Assembly: GCF_000972845.2 (NCBI RefSeq)
Contig: NC_040018.1
Location: 18,683,868-18,747,867 of the forward strand
Direction: 5' to 3'
Source of the DNA: Larimichthys crocea
Lineage: Eukaryota > Chordata > Actinopteri > Sciaenidae
DNA length: 64,000 bases
The notes below the pieces were generated by a model, which was given only the letters and a program-made list of their open reading frames with translations, was not told where the DNA came from and did no database searches. Positions within the stretch are counted from its first letter, which is position 1, and each line of letters starts with the position of its first letter. Shown piece after piece: positions 36,434-47,858 of the stretch. Position numbers and translations under genes: made by a program.

Positions 36434-39400
36434 CTTTATTGATCCCCAAGGAAATTTAAGCATCCAGTAGGAACGTGCAAACATACATTGAAAATACATT
36501 AGAATTAAAAATATGAGAACTACAAGTAACACCTTGACCGTTTTTTGTCATGTATGCTCAGGTTGGTCTATTCAGTGGCATCTGTCTGATTGTGGGGACA
36601 ATGATTGGCTCGGGCATCTTCATTTCTCCAAAGGCTGTTCTGCTGTACTCTGGAGCTGTGGGACCCTGCCTCCTCATCTGGGCTGCCTGTGGCGTCTTAT
36701 CTACTCTGGGTGAGAATGGCATCCAAACCAATACATGACTTTAATCAGCATTATAGATGTCTGTATGTCTATTTATATTCAACTTCTACCTCTTTATGGA
36801 AATGGTTTAATTCACAGAGCATTTAATATGTATGGTACTGCTAGATTTTTAACCCAGTGTTTTTAATGTGTAGTGTTGTTGTATTCATTGTTAAATATTC
36901 TTAACATAAGAAACACACCTGAAGCAACCCCAAACATGATTGGTTTGTACTTTGTGTTTAGTAGAAGTTGATCGGTATTGCAGTTTGTCATTCTCATGCA
37001 GAACTATTGTTGGTCTTCAGAAAGTGCAAGTGTACTGGACTGACCTTGAATATTATTATTTAACCAAAATAACCATAATTATTTATTATAATCAATTATA
37101 AAATCAATCTTCTGTCTGTACACAGGGGCACTGTGCTATGCTGAGCTTGGCACCATGATCACCAAATCGGGAGGAGAGCATGCGTATTTAATGGAAGCTT
37201 TTGGCTCCCTTGTAGCCTACCTTTACTCCTGGACCACTGTCATGGTACTGAAGCCCTCCTCCTTCGCCATCATCACACTGAGCTTTGCTGAATATGCGTC
37301 CGCTCCTTTCTACCCTGGTTGTACTCCTCCTCTTGTTGTTACCAAGTGTCTATCAGCAGCAGCTATATGTAAGTTTTACTTTAATCCCTATGAGTTAATG
37401 TTTAAGAGCAGTAAATTACAGACCAAGTAGATACTGTATAAGTTACTGATCATGGGCACCACTTGTTTCCTTTTCATCTGTGTGTGTGAACTCAAAAAGC
37501 TTCTGTTAATCATTAAAAAACTATACTTTTGAATCACGTAGTTAACAGCTAAAATGAACAGTATACACGGTGTTAAAGATGGTAAATCATTAAAAGCTAC
37601 TAAATGGATAGCTTTACTGGATCCTGATAACATGGAATACAGAAGGAGTTTCTTGCGGTGATAAAACCATAGAAGATTATTAACTGCCTCTGCAGCTCCA
37701 CCACATTTTTGCACATTTCTGCTCATTGTTTTGGTTTTATGGTCTAAAGGTTCTACCTCACTCTCATCAGGGATGTTTTCAGATGCAGTAGGATGTTGTT
37801 TTCAGCAAAAATTCTGGGACATATTCACCGTACTTGTTCAGCACCAAAAAGCAGACAAAGTTAGTGACTATAGGTAGTAGAACATTTAGCATGTAGGAGC
37901 TGGTGAAGAACCACAATAAAGAAGAAAGAAGAGTGAAACTTGTATTTCTTTTGTCAGGCGGAAAGAAACACAGCTTTAAATAAATGCTTCTCCTTATATG
38001 TTGGATGTGTAATTAAGCAACTGTTATACTAGACTAGTTGTGCTAACTAATTCGGAACATTATTACAATGGTTTAACAAGACAAAAGAAAAATCATTGTA
38101 AATTTTATATAAAATTACTCCCATCTACATCAAAGGTGGTAATAAGGTATACATATATATGTCATAAATAAGAGGTTGCATTGTGTATAATTAAATTTCT
38201 TGTGTCTTCTCAGTCTTGATCGTCACTGTCAACTGTCTGAGTGTCAAACTGGCAAACTATGTGCAGAACTTCTTCACTGCGGCCAAACTTCTCATCATTC
38301 TTGTTATAGTGGGAGCTGGCATCGTTATGCTGGCACAAGGTGGGCCTGCTGGCAGTATCAGTGTTTTTAAATATACAACCCAGCCTTAAAATGTTTGTTT
38401 GATGAAATGTTTCATAATAACAATATATATTTATTTGTTTATTGTTGTGTATTTGTGTCCAGGGAAAACTGAGACTTTGTCAAATGCTTTTGATGGGACG
38501 TCATCGTCTGTTGGAGCAATCGGACTTGCATTTTATAATGGGTTTTGGGCTTACGATGGATGGTAACAGTTTTAATTCACTTCACTTCACTTTGCTTTTT
38601 AACAGGATGTATAGGTTTAACCAGTCTCCTCTTTAAAGCAATACATAGACGAGTACTCTGTCAATATGATGAGCCTTTTACTGCTGTACTGGCTTTGCAT
38701 AAGGAGCACTCTAAGCCTACTCAGCCTTTCAACTACTCTTGAGCCACATGCTTTAGACTAGATACCACATTCTTTGAGTGCAGAAATATGGCTGTGGAGT
38801 GAGGCCCAGTAGGTGAAAGCAGCTCCCCCAGTTCCTCCCTCAGGTCTTGTGAATATTAGATACATAAGAGAGGTGGTTTACACAGACCATGTTACCATTC
38901 CTGCATTAGTCAGTCACTGTATTCTTACCTTTGTTCAGTAGTGGAAGAAATATTAAGGGTTAGTAAAAGCAGCAATATCACATTGTTAAAAATACTTGGT
39001 TAGAAGTTAAAGTCCTTTATTACATACAAGTATTACCAACAAAAGTACGTATAGTATCAAAAATAAAACATTACGTAGCTCATTGGCATGCTACCATATC
39101 ATATACTATATTATCTAATTATTATTATAATAACATGACAATTAATGTTGTAACCTGTCGAGATGGTGCTAATTTGATTCTTAAGAGTAACTAGTAACTA
39201 AAGCTGTGTGATAAATGTAGGGGAGTAAAAAGTACAATATTTCTCTGTGAAATGTGCTGGAGTCTAAATATAAAGTAGCTTAAATGGAAATACTCAAGTA
39301 AAGTACATACATCAAAGTTATTTTCCAAGCATGACTTTGGTTGTAATTAAAGGTTGCACAGGTAAACATTGTTGAATAGCTGGTGTGGAATCATAGCATA

Positions 39401-41965
39401 TACCTGCACAGTGACCCTAGCACTGCAGGAAAAACAAGACTTGGTGGCTGCAGATTTCAGTGCGGTGCTCTACAGGGGAGAGTAATTTAAGAGAGCTTTG
39501 AGATTATTGCAGGACAAATGCCTTTTATTAAATATTGTTTGTATTTCTTATTTCATGGCTTTTACCTGTTATTTGATTTCTCATTGGCTTTTTAAAAAAA
39601 ATAAGGAATCAGCTGAATTTTATTACAGAAGAACTCAAAGACCCATTCAGGTAAGACAAACTAAAACCCATCTGTCATTATTAATAGCATATATTCATAT
39701 ATAAAATGTGTATAATATGCAATGTGTTTTCCTGTCAATTAATCCCAGGAACCTGCCACTGGCCATCCTGATTGGGATCCCTTTGGTATCTGTGTGTTAT
39801 GTGTTGGTCAACGTTGCTTACTTCACTGTTATGACCACCAGTGAACTGCTGTTGTCTCCAGCTGTTGCTGTGGTAAGAAGTGTGGTTTGTCCTGGTTATA
39901 GAGAAGCTGAGAGCCATGGAGTTTCGAAATTAGTTGGTAATGACTTGTCATTGCGGTGTTAGAATAAAAGATTAACATACAACAATTAGAGGACGCTAAC
40001 ATAAGTCTATTCTGGAGAATATTTGGTCACACGTCAGTAACAGCTAAGTATTCATTTACTTCACTTCCTTATCTTATCTAAAGGATTTGTTTGTCCCTCC
40101 TTAGACTTTTGGAGACAGAGTCCTTTACCCTCTGTCATGGATGGTTCCTCTCTTTGTTGTCTTCTCTACATTCGGCTCTGCCAATGGAAGCTGCTTCACC
40201 GCTGGCAGGTAAAAGAGACAAATGTCAGGTTAGATATGAAACAAAGAAGCTAAAGAATACATTTTCTGTCTGTCTCTATGTGTAAAAGTGTACGCTGTGC
40301 ACATTTGTGTGTTTGGGGAAGAAGAAGGCACAAATAAACAAAGTTTGAATGTGGAGGTGAGAATACGGATGTGTGTCTGAAGAATAGTCAACAAAACAAA
40401 ACATTTCTGTCTTTCACAGATTGGCCTATGTGGCTGGTAGAGAGGGTCACATGGTGAAAATCTTATCCTACATTAGTCTGAAGCGCTACACTCCATCCCC
40501 TGCTCTCCTATTCAATGTAAGTCTGACATTTTTAATGATGTGATTTAATCAGTACATGAATCTGAAATAAACAGTATACAAAAAAGTCAAAGCAATGTTA
40601 CAATATCACATGCTTAAAGGTCCAGTGTGTAAGATTTGTCAGTATCTACTGGCAAAAATATCATAATTATGTTTTCATTATGTATATAATCCCTTGAAAA
40701 TAATAATTGTTATGTATTCATTGCCTAAAAAATGAACCGTGTATATCTGCAGACTGAGTGGGTCCTCTTCCATGGAGTTCGCCATGTTGAACCGCCATTT
40801 TTCTACAGTGGCCTAGAACAGACAAACTAAACAGTGGCTTTCACAGAATTTCACAGCCAGAGTTTTACTTACATGTTTGAAGGAGAGGTGAGACGTTGCA
40901 ATCTGCGACTTCACTGCTCGGTACCACTAAATCTTACACACTGGACCTTTAAAAAAAGAATCTGTACATTGTGTTGTTTCCTTTCAAGTGAACAGCTTCA
41001 CTAATTGGTTTCTCTCTGTTTTAGGGTGTTTTATCTGTTTTCTACATTGTCCCAGCAGACATCAACACCCTCATTAACTATTTCAGCTTTGCTCAGTGGG
41101 CATTTTATGGTCTGACAGCACTGGCTCTCATAGTCATGCGCTTCACCAGGAAGGATCTCCACAGACCAGTAAAGGTGAAGTTTGCTGATTGATTTATTTG
41201 AAGGCAGCTTCCTCCTTTATGATGTTTTGCCTCAACAGTTTAGATGCTTCGTTAACTTGAAACTACAAAATTGCAATCTGTGTCTTAACTGATTAGGTAG
41301 CGAGACAGTGAATAAATATATGTACTGAAGTGATCAGCAATGTCAGCTTGACAGATGAGAGCCATTCAACATTTTTTGATAGAATCCCCAATACAGGACT
41401 TTTTTTTTTTTTAACCCAGCACAATTATGCAGTAGATCATATTTTTTTTTGCTTCATTTTGCATTGGTTGTAAATGAAATATTACATACATTTTTAGGGA
41501 ACTGAGTTGGGGTTGTGCTCACAGGACAGGAGTACAAATAAATACTTAACAGTGGACCTTGTGTAATTTTATGAATTCTGCACTCAAAGGTGCCGATTGC
41601 CATAGCAGGCCTGATGGTCCTGGTGTCCTGCTACTTAGTCCTGGCTCCCATCATTGATAAGCCAGACCTGGAGTACCTCTACTGTACGATCTTCATATTC
41701 AGTGGACTTCTCTTCTACTACCCTTTTGTTTACCGGAAGGTCAACTGGGCACGCAAACTCATGAGTAAGTCTATTCTTCATTTTTTACTGAAATTGAAGA
41801 GCTCAAGTTATTGAAATATTTCTATTGGTTCTTGATCATTGTTGTCTGACCTCATGGTAAACCAACCTCAATAGTGATGATGTGACCTTTCACCTCCACG
41901 TAGGACCCATCACCATGCATCTCCAGCTGCTGATGGAAGTAGTTCCTCCTGAGAAAACCGAATGA
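35644..41965 (+). CDS. slc7a9: Solute carrier family 7 member 9, b0,+AT amino-acid transporter light chain, twelve coding exons
   Basis: Coding exons: 35644-35760, 36562-36709, 37126-37368, 38214-38339, 38463-38562, 39606-39650, 39749-39872, 40105-40208, 40420-40516, 41025-41174, 41590-41764 and 41904-41965. All introns are GT-AG and the phases join, giving 496 aa (human 487). b0,+AT pairs with rBAT (SLC3A1) in kidney and gut apical membranes and exchanges cystine and cationic amino acids for neutral ones; human mutations cause cystinuria. Seen here: TM1 GTMIGSGIF (GSG at residues 55-57), [15 protein letters not shown], the extracellular Cys154 in PGCTPP (the rBAT disulfide cysteine, human C144), the [15 protein letters not shown] segment with Asp243 (human D233), and AGREGHM with Arg343 (human R333). 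The hydrophobic pattern fits twelve membrane helices, and the tail [16 protein letters not shown] is typical of b0,+AT. Exon 6 is only 45 bp. hAT-like and TTAA MITEs lie in introns 5 and 9 without touching splice sites. Confidence 0.96.
36387..36475 (-). mobile_element. (GATA)n array joined to a LINE 3' tail, in slc7a9 intron 1
   Basis: Roughly eleven GATA/GACA units run into TACTTTATTGATCCCCAAGG and AAATTTAAG, the common 3' end of a teleost non-LTR retrotransposon in inverse orientation (on the minus strand it reads GGGGATCAATAAAGTATC then TATC repeats). It lies within intron 1, ending about 85 bp before exon 2. Confidence 0.65.
38936..39333 (+). mobile_element. hAT-like MITE in slc7a9 intron 5 (copy 1 of 2)
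   Basis: It starts CAGTAGTGGAAGAAATATT and ends TTATTTTCCAAGCATG, decayed versions of the CAGTGGTGGAA/TTCCACCACTG termini of a very common fish element. Internal signatures are AGTAACTAGTAACTAAAGCT, GGAGTAAAAAGTACAATATT and ATACTCAAGTAAAGTAC. No coding capacity. Confidence 0.75.
40618..40948 (-). mobile_element. MITE with TTAA target duplication in slc7a9 intron 9 (copy 3 of 3)
   Basis: Well-preserved terminal repeats, AGGTCCAGTGTGTAAGATTT and its inverse AAATCTTACACACTGGACCT, flanked by TTAA at 40614-40617 and 40949-40952. 331 bp, same orientation as the copy at 5503. It contains CGCCATGTTG and TTTCTACAGTGGCC motifs shared with that copy. It ends 76 bp before the start of exon 10. Confidence 0.9.
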
Positions 41966-42140
41966 GAGCGGACTGAACTTACAACCAGGTCAACTCCTGT
42001 TGCTTGTCGTGAAACACGTCGAGCCTTGTATTGGAAACAGTGGACTAGAAATTTGGGTGCTCTGAGTAGGTGTGAGCCAAACATCAGAGCTCATCTCTGC
42101 TGAAAAGCTGCATGACAAAAATAAAAGGGGGATGATGAAC
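41966..42140 (+). other. Putative slc7a9 3' UTR with poly(A) signal
   Basis: A canonical AATAAA at 42120-42125 lies about 155 nt after the slc7a9 stop; a second lies at 42321-42326. The short UTR is inferred from these signals only. Confidence 0.4.
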
Positions 42141-45053
42141 CCTTTTTACCAGGGTAAGATAAAAATCATCATTTAGGTTCAGGGATGAAAAAAGAGGATT
42201 CATGTTTTTAGAGTGTCCATATCTGCTCTAGCTATAAGAATAGCTAGGACAGATATAGTTATGTAAAAAAATTTTTTTTTAAATGACCATATTCTCATGA
42301 TGTCTTTCCCCACATGAAGAAATAAATCAACTTTCCTGTGATGATAGTTAAGCTACAATTGGAGGATGTTGGGTAGGATTTTACTTTGAAATACACAACC
42401 TTTTTTATAATAAATATAATCTGCAGTTCTAGGAAGTATTATGCAATCATATTAAACATTTTTCATGTAGTTAATGTGCAATAATGTTTTCACTGTGCCA
42501 AAGATCATGGGATGTAAAGAAGATTTAGATATGCATGACTCTGCACTTAAGGAAAGGGAAATGGATTGTGGAAACCAACATGAAAGCTCAGCAGATCGTG
42601 AACAACATGTGAAAACATGTTTATTCATGTTGCTCCTGAGGTTGTAAATGGAAAGTTTCTTTAATGTGCACATTGTTTAATAGTGGTCTCACTCCGGTCT
42701 ATCACACTGGAATACACTGGAACACTGTGTTGGCTGGTGATTATTAAATGTATAAATCTTGTTGAGCATAAAGTGAACATGAAAAATAAACAATTTGAGA
42801 TTCTAAAAAGTATCCGTGCAGAGCTGCTCTTGCTATCTTTTGTGAAATGGTGTGCATGTCTGTCATAGGGTGTAACCTCACAGACAATATAATTAAGTGT
42901 GGCTAGTGATAATTATGATGTATTATGAGATATACTGACTGGAAAAGTATGTGTTTTTTGTGTAACTTAACACACTTATAATTACATTTCACATTGTGCA
43001 CTCCATCATATATCATATTAGGCACAACCAATGAACGGAACAACTATACATCACAATCTGCAGAATATGTCTGACAAAGTTTCGCTGGTGAGGGATCAGA
43101 TATCAGAACTTGCAGGAGTACAATAAGGTCATAGTTATCTTGCAAGACAGCTGGATTCACATAACCACGCACAATAACCACCTGGCATGTCCGGAGAGAG
43201 CCTCTGCCTCAAATGCTGGTTCATCCGTCTCAAAAGCTGCAAAATTATGTATTCAGCGAGGTGAACAGACTAGAAAGGCATATGTCTTTGGCATAATGAC
43301 TGAAATAGTTAGTCATTCATTTAAACTGGTTAACTTTGTAAATGTTCTGGAAAAATATAAGAATGTTTTCTTCCATTTCCGATATAAACCCATTTTTACA
43401 GCACCAAATATACTACACGCATAGATTTAGCTGAGAACGTCAGACTGATACAATGTTCAATTTGTAGTAGGGAAGCTAGCAGCTCATTTACTTTGTCTTT
43501 AACACTACAATAAGAGCTGACTGCTTCTGATCTGAGAATCTGATCTGAGTCTAAACAAAAATCATCAAAACATTATGAACACCATATTCAGATTTACCAC
43601 AAGAGCAGTGTGAGAAATGTACATGTTTGTTTTGTATTTGTAGGCTCTGTGTGATGCTTGAAGCAAAGCACTCTTAGACCTCTATTTATGGAAAAGACTG
43701 GGTGATTATGTATGTTGCTACAGTTATTAATAAGAGCAATAAAAAAAAGTGATTTGACTCTCTCAAGGTACCAAGTTTCCACCAGAGGTCAGTACAGCAC
43801 TGTTAAATGGTTCTGCAAAGGCATGGAGAGTCTGTGCTGTCATTAGTAAAATCATCTATTATTAATGTTATTGCAATCAGTGGTAGTAGTGGTACTAGTG
43901 GTAATAGTAGTCGGGGGCGCAGTTTGGGAGCAGTGGTCTTTATTGATGGTGTTATTATTGTTATAATTGTACTTATGTGTAGTGAACACATTATCTTGTC
44001 GAATGAAGCAATCTAAATAAAAGCACTATGTCCGTGGCCAAATATGCATTGTAGATGGACACTCAGTGTAGAGAGGACTGGCAGAAACTCCATTTAGTCT
44101 TTTGCTGCCCTCTAGTGGCACATAGTCTCTCCACACAGTCATACTAGGATCTCCCATGTAGAATCCCCTGGTGGAAAAGTGAAGGTTTTCTTCAGGAAGT
44201 GCCAGTAAATCTACACTGGCTGTGCTCACTCACAACACATTTGTAGAGAAGCTGCTTCATAACCTCTGCCAATTTAAGTTGGAGCTGTCTAGAGAAGCAG
44301 CATGTTGGTTGTCTAGCCTGTTGTGTGTTTGGCTCTGTTGAAATGTGCATGGTTAGTCAAAAGATGAAGTTGCCCGGCGAAATCAACTCAACAGGTCCCG
44401 CATGAAGACTGAATGCTTGTTGACAAAAGTCAGGACTCTCTGGAAGGATCAGTCCAAAGATGGAGTTGTGATTCAGAGCACATAGTTGTAACATAACATG
44501 AATGCCCCTGCCTTACATCATCTCCTCCTCCTATATTTTTGGCTTTTTGAAATTTAGTTGAGATGAACACTTGCATTCTGTTTCATCACTTTTTAATGGG
44601 CATTGGGTCCCTGGATGAAAGACAACATTTTTCATTTGGGTCCTGAGAAGAAAAAGTAAAACCAAAACTGAATTTAAAAAAAAAAAAAAAAGGTTTTGTC
44701 TTTGTGTGGTGTTGGTGCCTTTGAAATGATGCAAGTTAACTCTCTATTCGGTCTCAGTGGAGTTCAGGGATCTGATGGTATGACAGAATGAGACCGGTGA
44801 CTTATTTGCAGTTGTAAAATGTAATTATTTGTAATCAGGGATCCACACTGAACTCACTTAGATTGCAAGGTAATTGTGGTTCTGTGTTCAAGTGTGCTTG
44901 GCAATATGAGGCACTGATGTTGAGGGCTACTTCTCAGTTCGTTGTCATGAATATAAGCCAGTGAAACTGATCAGCTGCATACAAATAGTGTCCCACTGCT
45001 TTGACTTTGTCACCTGGTACTCAAATCTTTCTTGACAGTTTGTTACTTTGGAT
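42141..45053. other. Intergenic DNA, no gene recognised
   Basis: AT-rich with several AATAAA-like signals; a long A run is at about 44675-44690. No coding exon, RNA gene or defined repeat recognised. Confidence 0.55.
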
Positions 45054-45607
45054 CGGTGGTAGAAGAAACATCAATATAACAATGTACATTACAAGTAAAG
45101 TCATGAATTCTAAATGATACTTCAGCAATGTACATAAAGTATCACAACTAAAAGTACAGCAATAAAATGTTTCCTGTGAGTGATCAATATACCATATGAC
45201 ATGAAACAATTTGTAAACTGCATTTTACTGTTGTAGCTGGCTAAGGTGAAGCTAATTTTATCTACTTTAGATAAAGCATTGTCCAGTGGGTTTCAACTAA
45301 GAGGTCCTAAAGGAGATCTGAGGGTTCTGTGAGCTAGAATCAAACCCAGGCCAAGACGCCAATACACCAAGTACTCAGCCTTGGTTCATGGGGCGCATTC
45401 TCTAGCAAGTAAAGTAAGCAGTGTGAAATCTTAATGTTAATGTGAAATCTTAATCAGTTAAGTAACTACTTCAAATATATATCTGTCAAACAAATATAGT
45501 GGAGTAAAAGGTACAACATTTACCTCTAAAATGTAGTGGAATAGAACATAAAAGTACAATAAAAGTAAAGTTCTTGAGTAAATCTACTTTGTTATTTTCC
45601 CCCACTG
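45054..45607 (+). mobile_element. hAT-like MITE (copy 2 of 2) with near-perfect 8-bp target duplication
   Basis: Termini CGGTGGTAGAAG and CTTTGTTATTTTCCCCCACTG match the family seen in slc7a9 intron 5. Flanks CTTTGGAT (45046-45053) and TTTTGGAT (45608-45615) agree at 7 of 8 positions; an 8-bp duplication is the hAT hallmark. It shares the ACTGTTGTAGCTGGCTAAGG and GTGGAGTAAAAGGTACAAC blocks. An unrelated-looking stretch at about 45290-45410 may be a secondary insertion. Confidence 0.85.
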
Positions 45608-46232
45608 TTTTGGATGCACATTCAAAATTTTAATTTAATAATTACAAATGTATTTATAATATGTCTTATTGTAAAAACTACAATAGAAAAGCAAACAGCA
45701 TTTCATCAGTACACACGGCAAGCAAACAAATGAAATCTGGGGCATATAAGATTTTCTTGTTGAGCTAATTTCGATCCTGATTGGCTGACATCCCAGCAAG
45801 CTCTACTCTCTCTGGGATCTTTGCTTTTTTTGGGCCACTCAATTAACCAGCATATTTCGGGAGGGTGAATGGACACCACGGCACTCAAAGGAAACTAACA
45901 CCACAGGAAGGACTGGAACTGAGAATAGGAATCTGAATTTTTCTGTCAACACAGGGACTTTAAAGAGCACTACAATATGCTTAATCCAATGATGGGTTGC
46001 AATACATTCTTAGTATGCAAGTTTTTACATACATACATATTTTCTTCTGGCTGTATGTCTTCATTTCAAAACTTTTCTTAAAGGGGATTAGCTGGTCATG
46101 TAAGCTGGCTGTGATATCTCCAACATGTAGTTGTTTGTCTGTTTATTACCAACTATAGCATGTCTTAATCAAAGCGGCTGATTAATATGCTAAATGTTCT
46201 AATGACTGCGAATGCAGCCTTGCCTACAAAAT

Positions 46233-46233
46233 C

Positions 46234-46286
<53 letters not shown>
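46233..46286. repeat. (CA)n microsatellite
   Basis: About 25 CA units with one CGCA interruption at the left end. Confidence 0.97.
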
Positions 46287-46288
<2 letters not shown>

Positions 46289-47649
46289 TGTACTGTACAC
46301 TCAAATATCATCTCATTAATGGATAGACAGCTCTGATGAGAACTCATCTGCATGTTATTAGCATCACATTACTGTGATTTTTCCAATCAGTTTCTGAATT
46401 AGCATTTGGATTAGAACCTTGCAATCATTTAGTGACCTTTCCAAAAAACTGCATTACAGTATGATGTGTCACTGATGAACATATGCTACAAATGAAGTCT
46501 GTGCTTGTTCTGATTGTTTTTGGATTATCAGAAATGATGCTTCAAGACCTCGGAGAGAGAAGAATAGTTGGTGGTAATTTCAATTTGCAAAAGTTTTATT
46601 TGTAATATCAAGGTGAGATCAAGAGATGATATTTGACCAGATTTATTCACTATTTTGTCCTACTTTTTTGTGATATTAAATTAGTTTTAATTATTAGAAG
46701 TGCCTGTAATTTCAGAGTTAGTGCACTTAGTTCACTGATTTTGTCATCTGATGGCAGGGGAAACTCAAAAATAACATTTTTGAAGAGCCCAAACACAGAT
46801 GGAAAAAAGAACCAAGTATCACTCAAACATCCAGCAGAAGAGTCTATTTTGTCAACATGACCTATTTTCCTCCATTGGAGGGCACACTTGAATAAGCAGT
46901 GGCATTGAAGTGAGTCAGAGCCATTTCATGTACACTGTGATCCTTTTACAGTAGAGAATCCACATCCATTTTCCCTGACACATTTCCCCGGATTTGTGGC
47001 TCACCCCCACCTGGCACTGCTCCCAGAAGTGTCCTGGCATTGCGCTTAGTGTTAAGAACATTATGAAAAAATACTCTTCATTTGAATTATTATGTTTCAA
47101 ATGACTGTTCTCACACAAATGTCTCATTAATAACTTTGTTTGACAGCCTTTCTTTCACCATTATGAATACCTGTTTGTTGGGCCTGCTGCTGATTAACTT
47201 GAAATCACATGATTTTGTTATCAGCTGTGGTTTTTAATAGGATAACGTTGTAAATACAAGATACCAGTAACACAGGTAGAAAGGAGTCAGAAAGCGAATC
47301 AACACAGTAATGTTAGTTACATAGCAACCTTAGCCACCATTAGCAACTGGTCCTGTCAGATCAAACCAGGCTCTAAACAGTGTATTGAATTGAACATGGG
47401 TGTGTTTTATTGCTTATGAATTTAAATTTCATTTGTGAGAAGGTGAGCATGTTCTTTCCTGTAAAACTTTAATCCTCAAACACTGTGTTCATAAAAGGTC
47501 ACAGTCATGACTCTCTGTAAACTTACCGTAACCCTAAACATGGTGAGTTACAGGTGCTTTTTTCTTTTTAAAACCTGCTTTATGTTTTATGATATTTCCA
47601 TTATGATAATGTCTGACACTTTAAAAAGTAAGAAAATGCGTACAAAGGA

Positions 47650-47738
47650 AAGTAAGCACTAAATTTGATATGAAATACCCTTTATATAATTGTAAAGTAA
47701 GCACTAAATTTGATATGAAATACCCTTTATATAATTGT
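47650..47738. repeat. Two-unit tandem repeat, 45-bp period
   Basis: The unit beginning AAGTAAGCACTAAATTTGAT at 47650 recurs at 47695 with no visible change up to the shared TATATAATTGT end, indicating a recent duplication. Confidence 0.95.
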
Positions 47739-47794
47739 CTTTTGTAATTTCTGGCACTCAAGGAATGGCTCTTGATCATAAATCCAACTGTCTG

Positions 47795-47795
<1 letters not shown>

Positions 47796-47858
<63 letters not shown>
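47796..47858. repeat. (CA)n microsatellite
   Basis: About 31 uninterrupted CA units. Confidence 0.97.
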
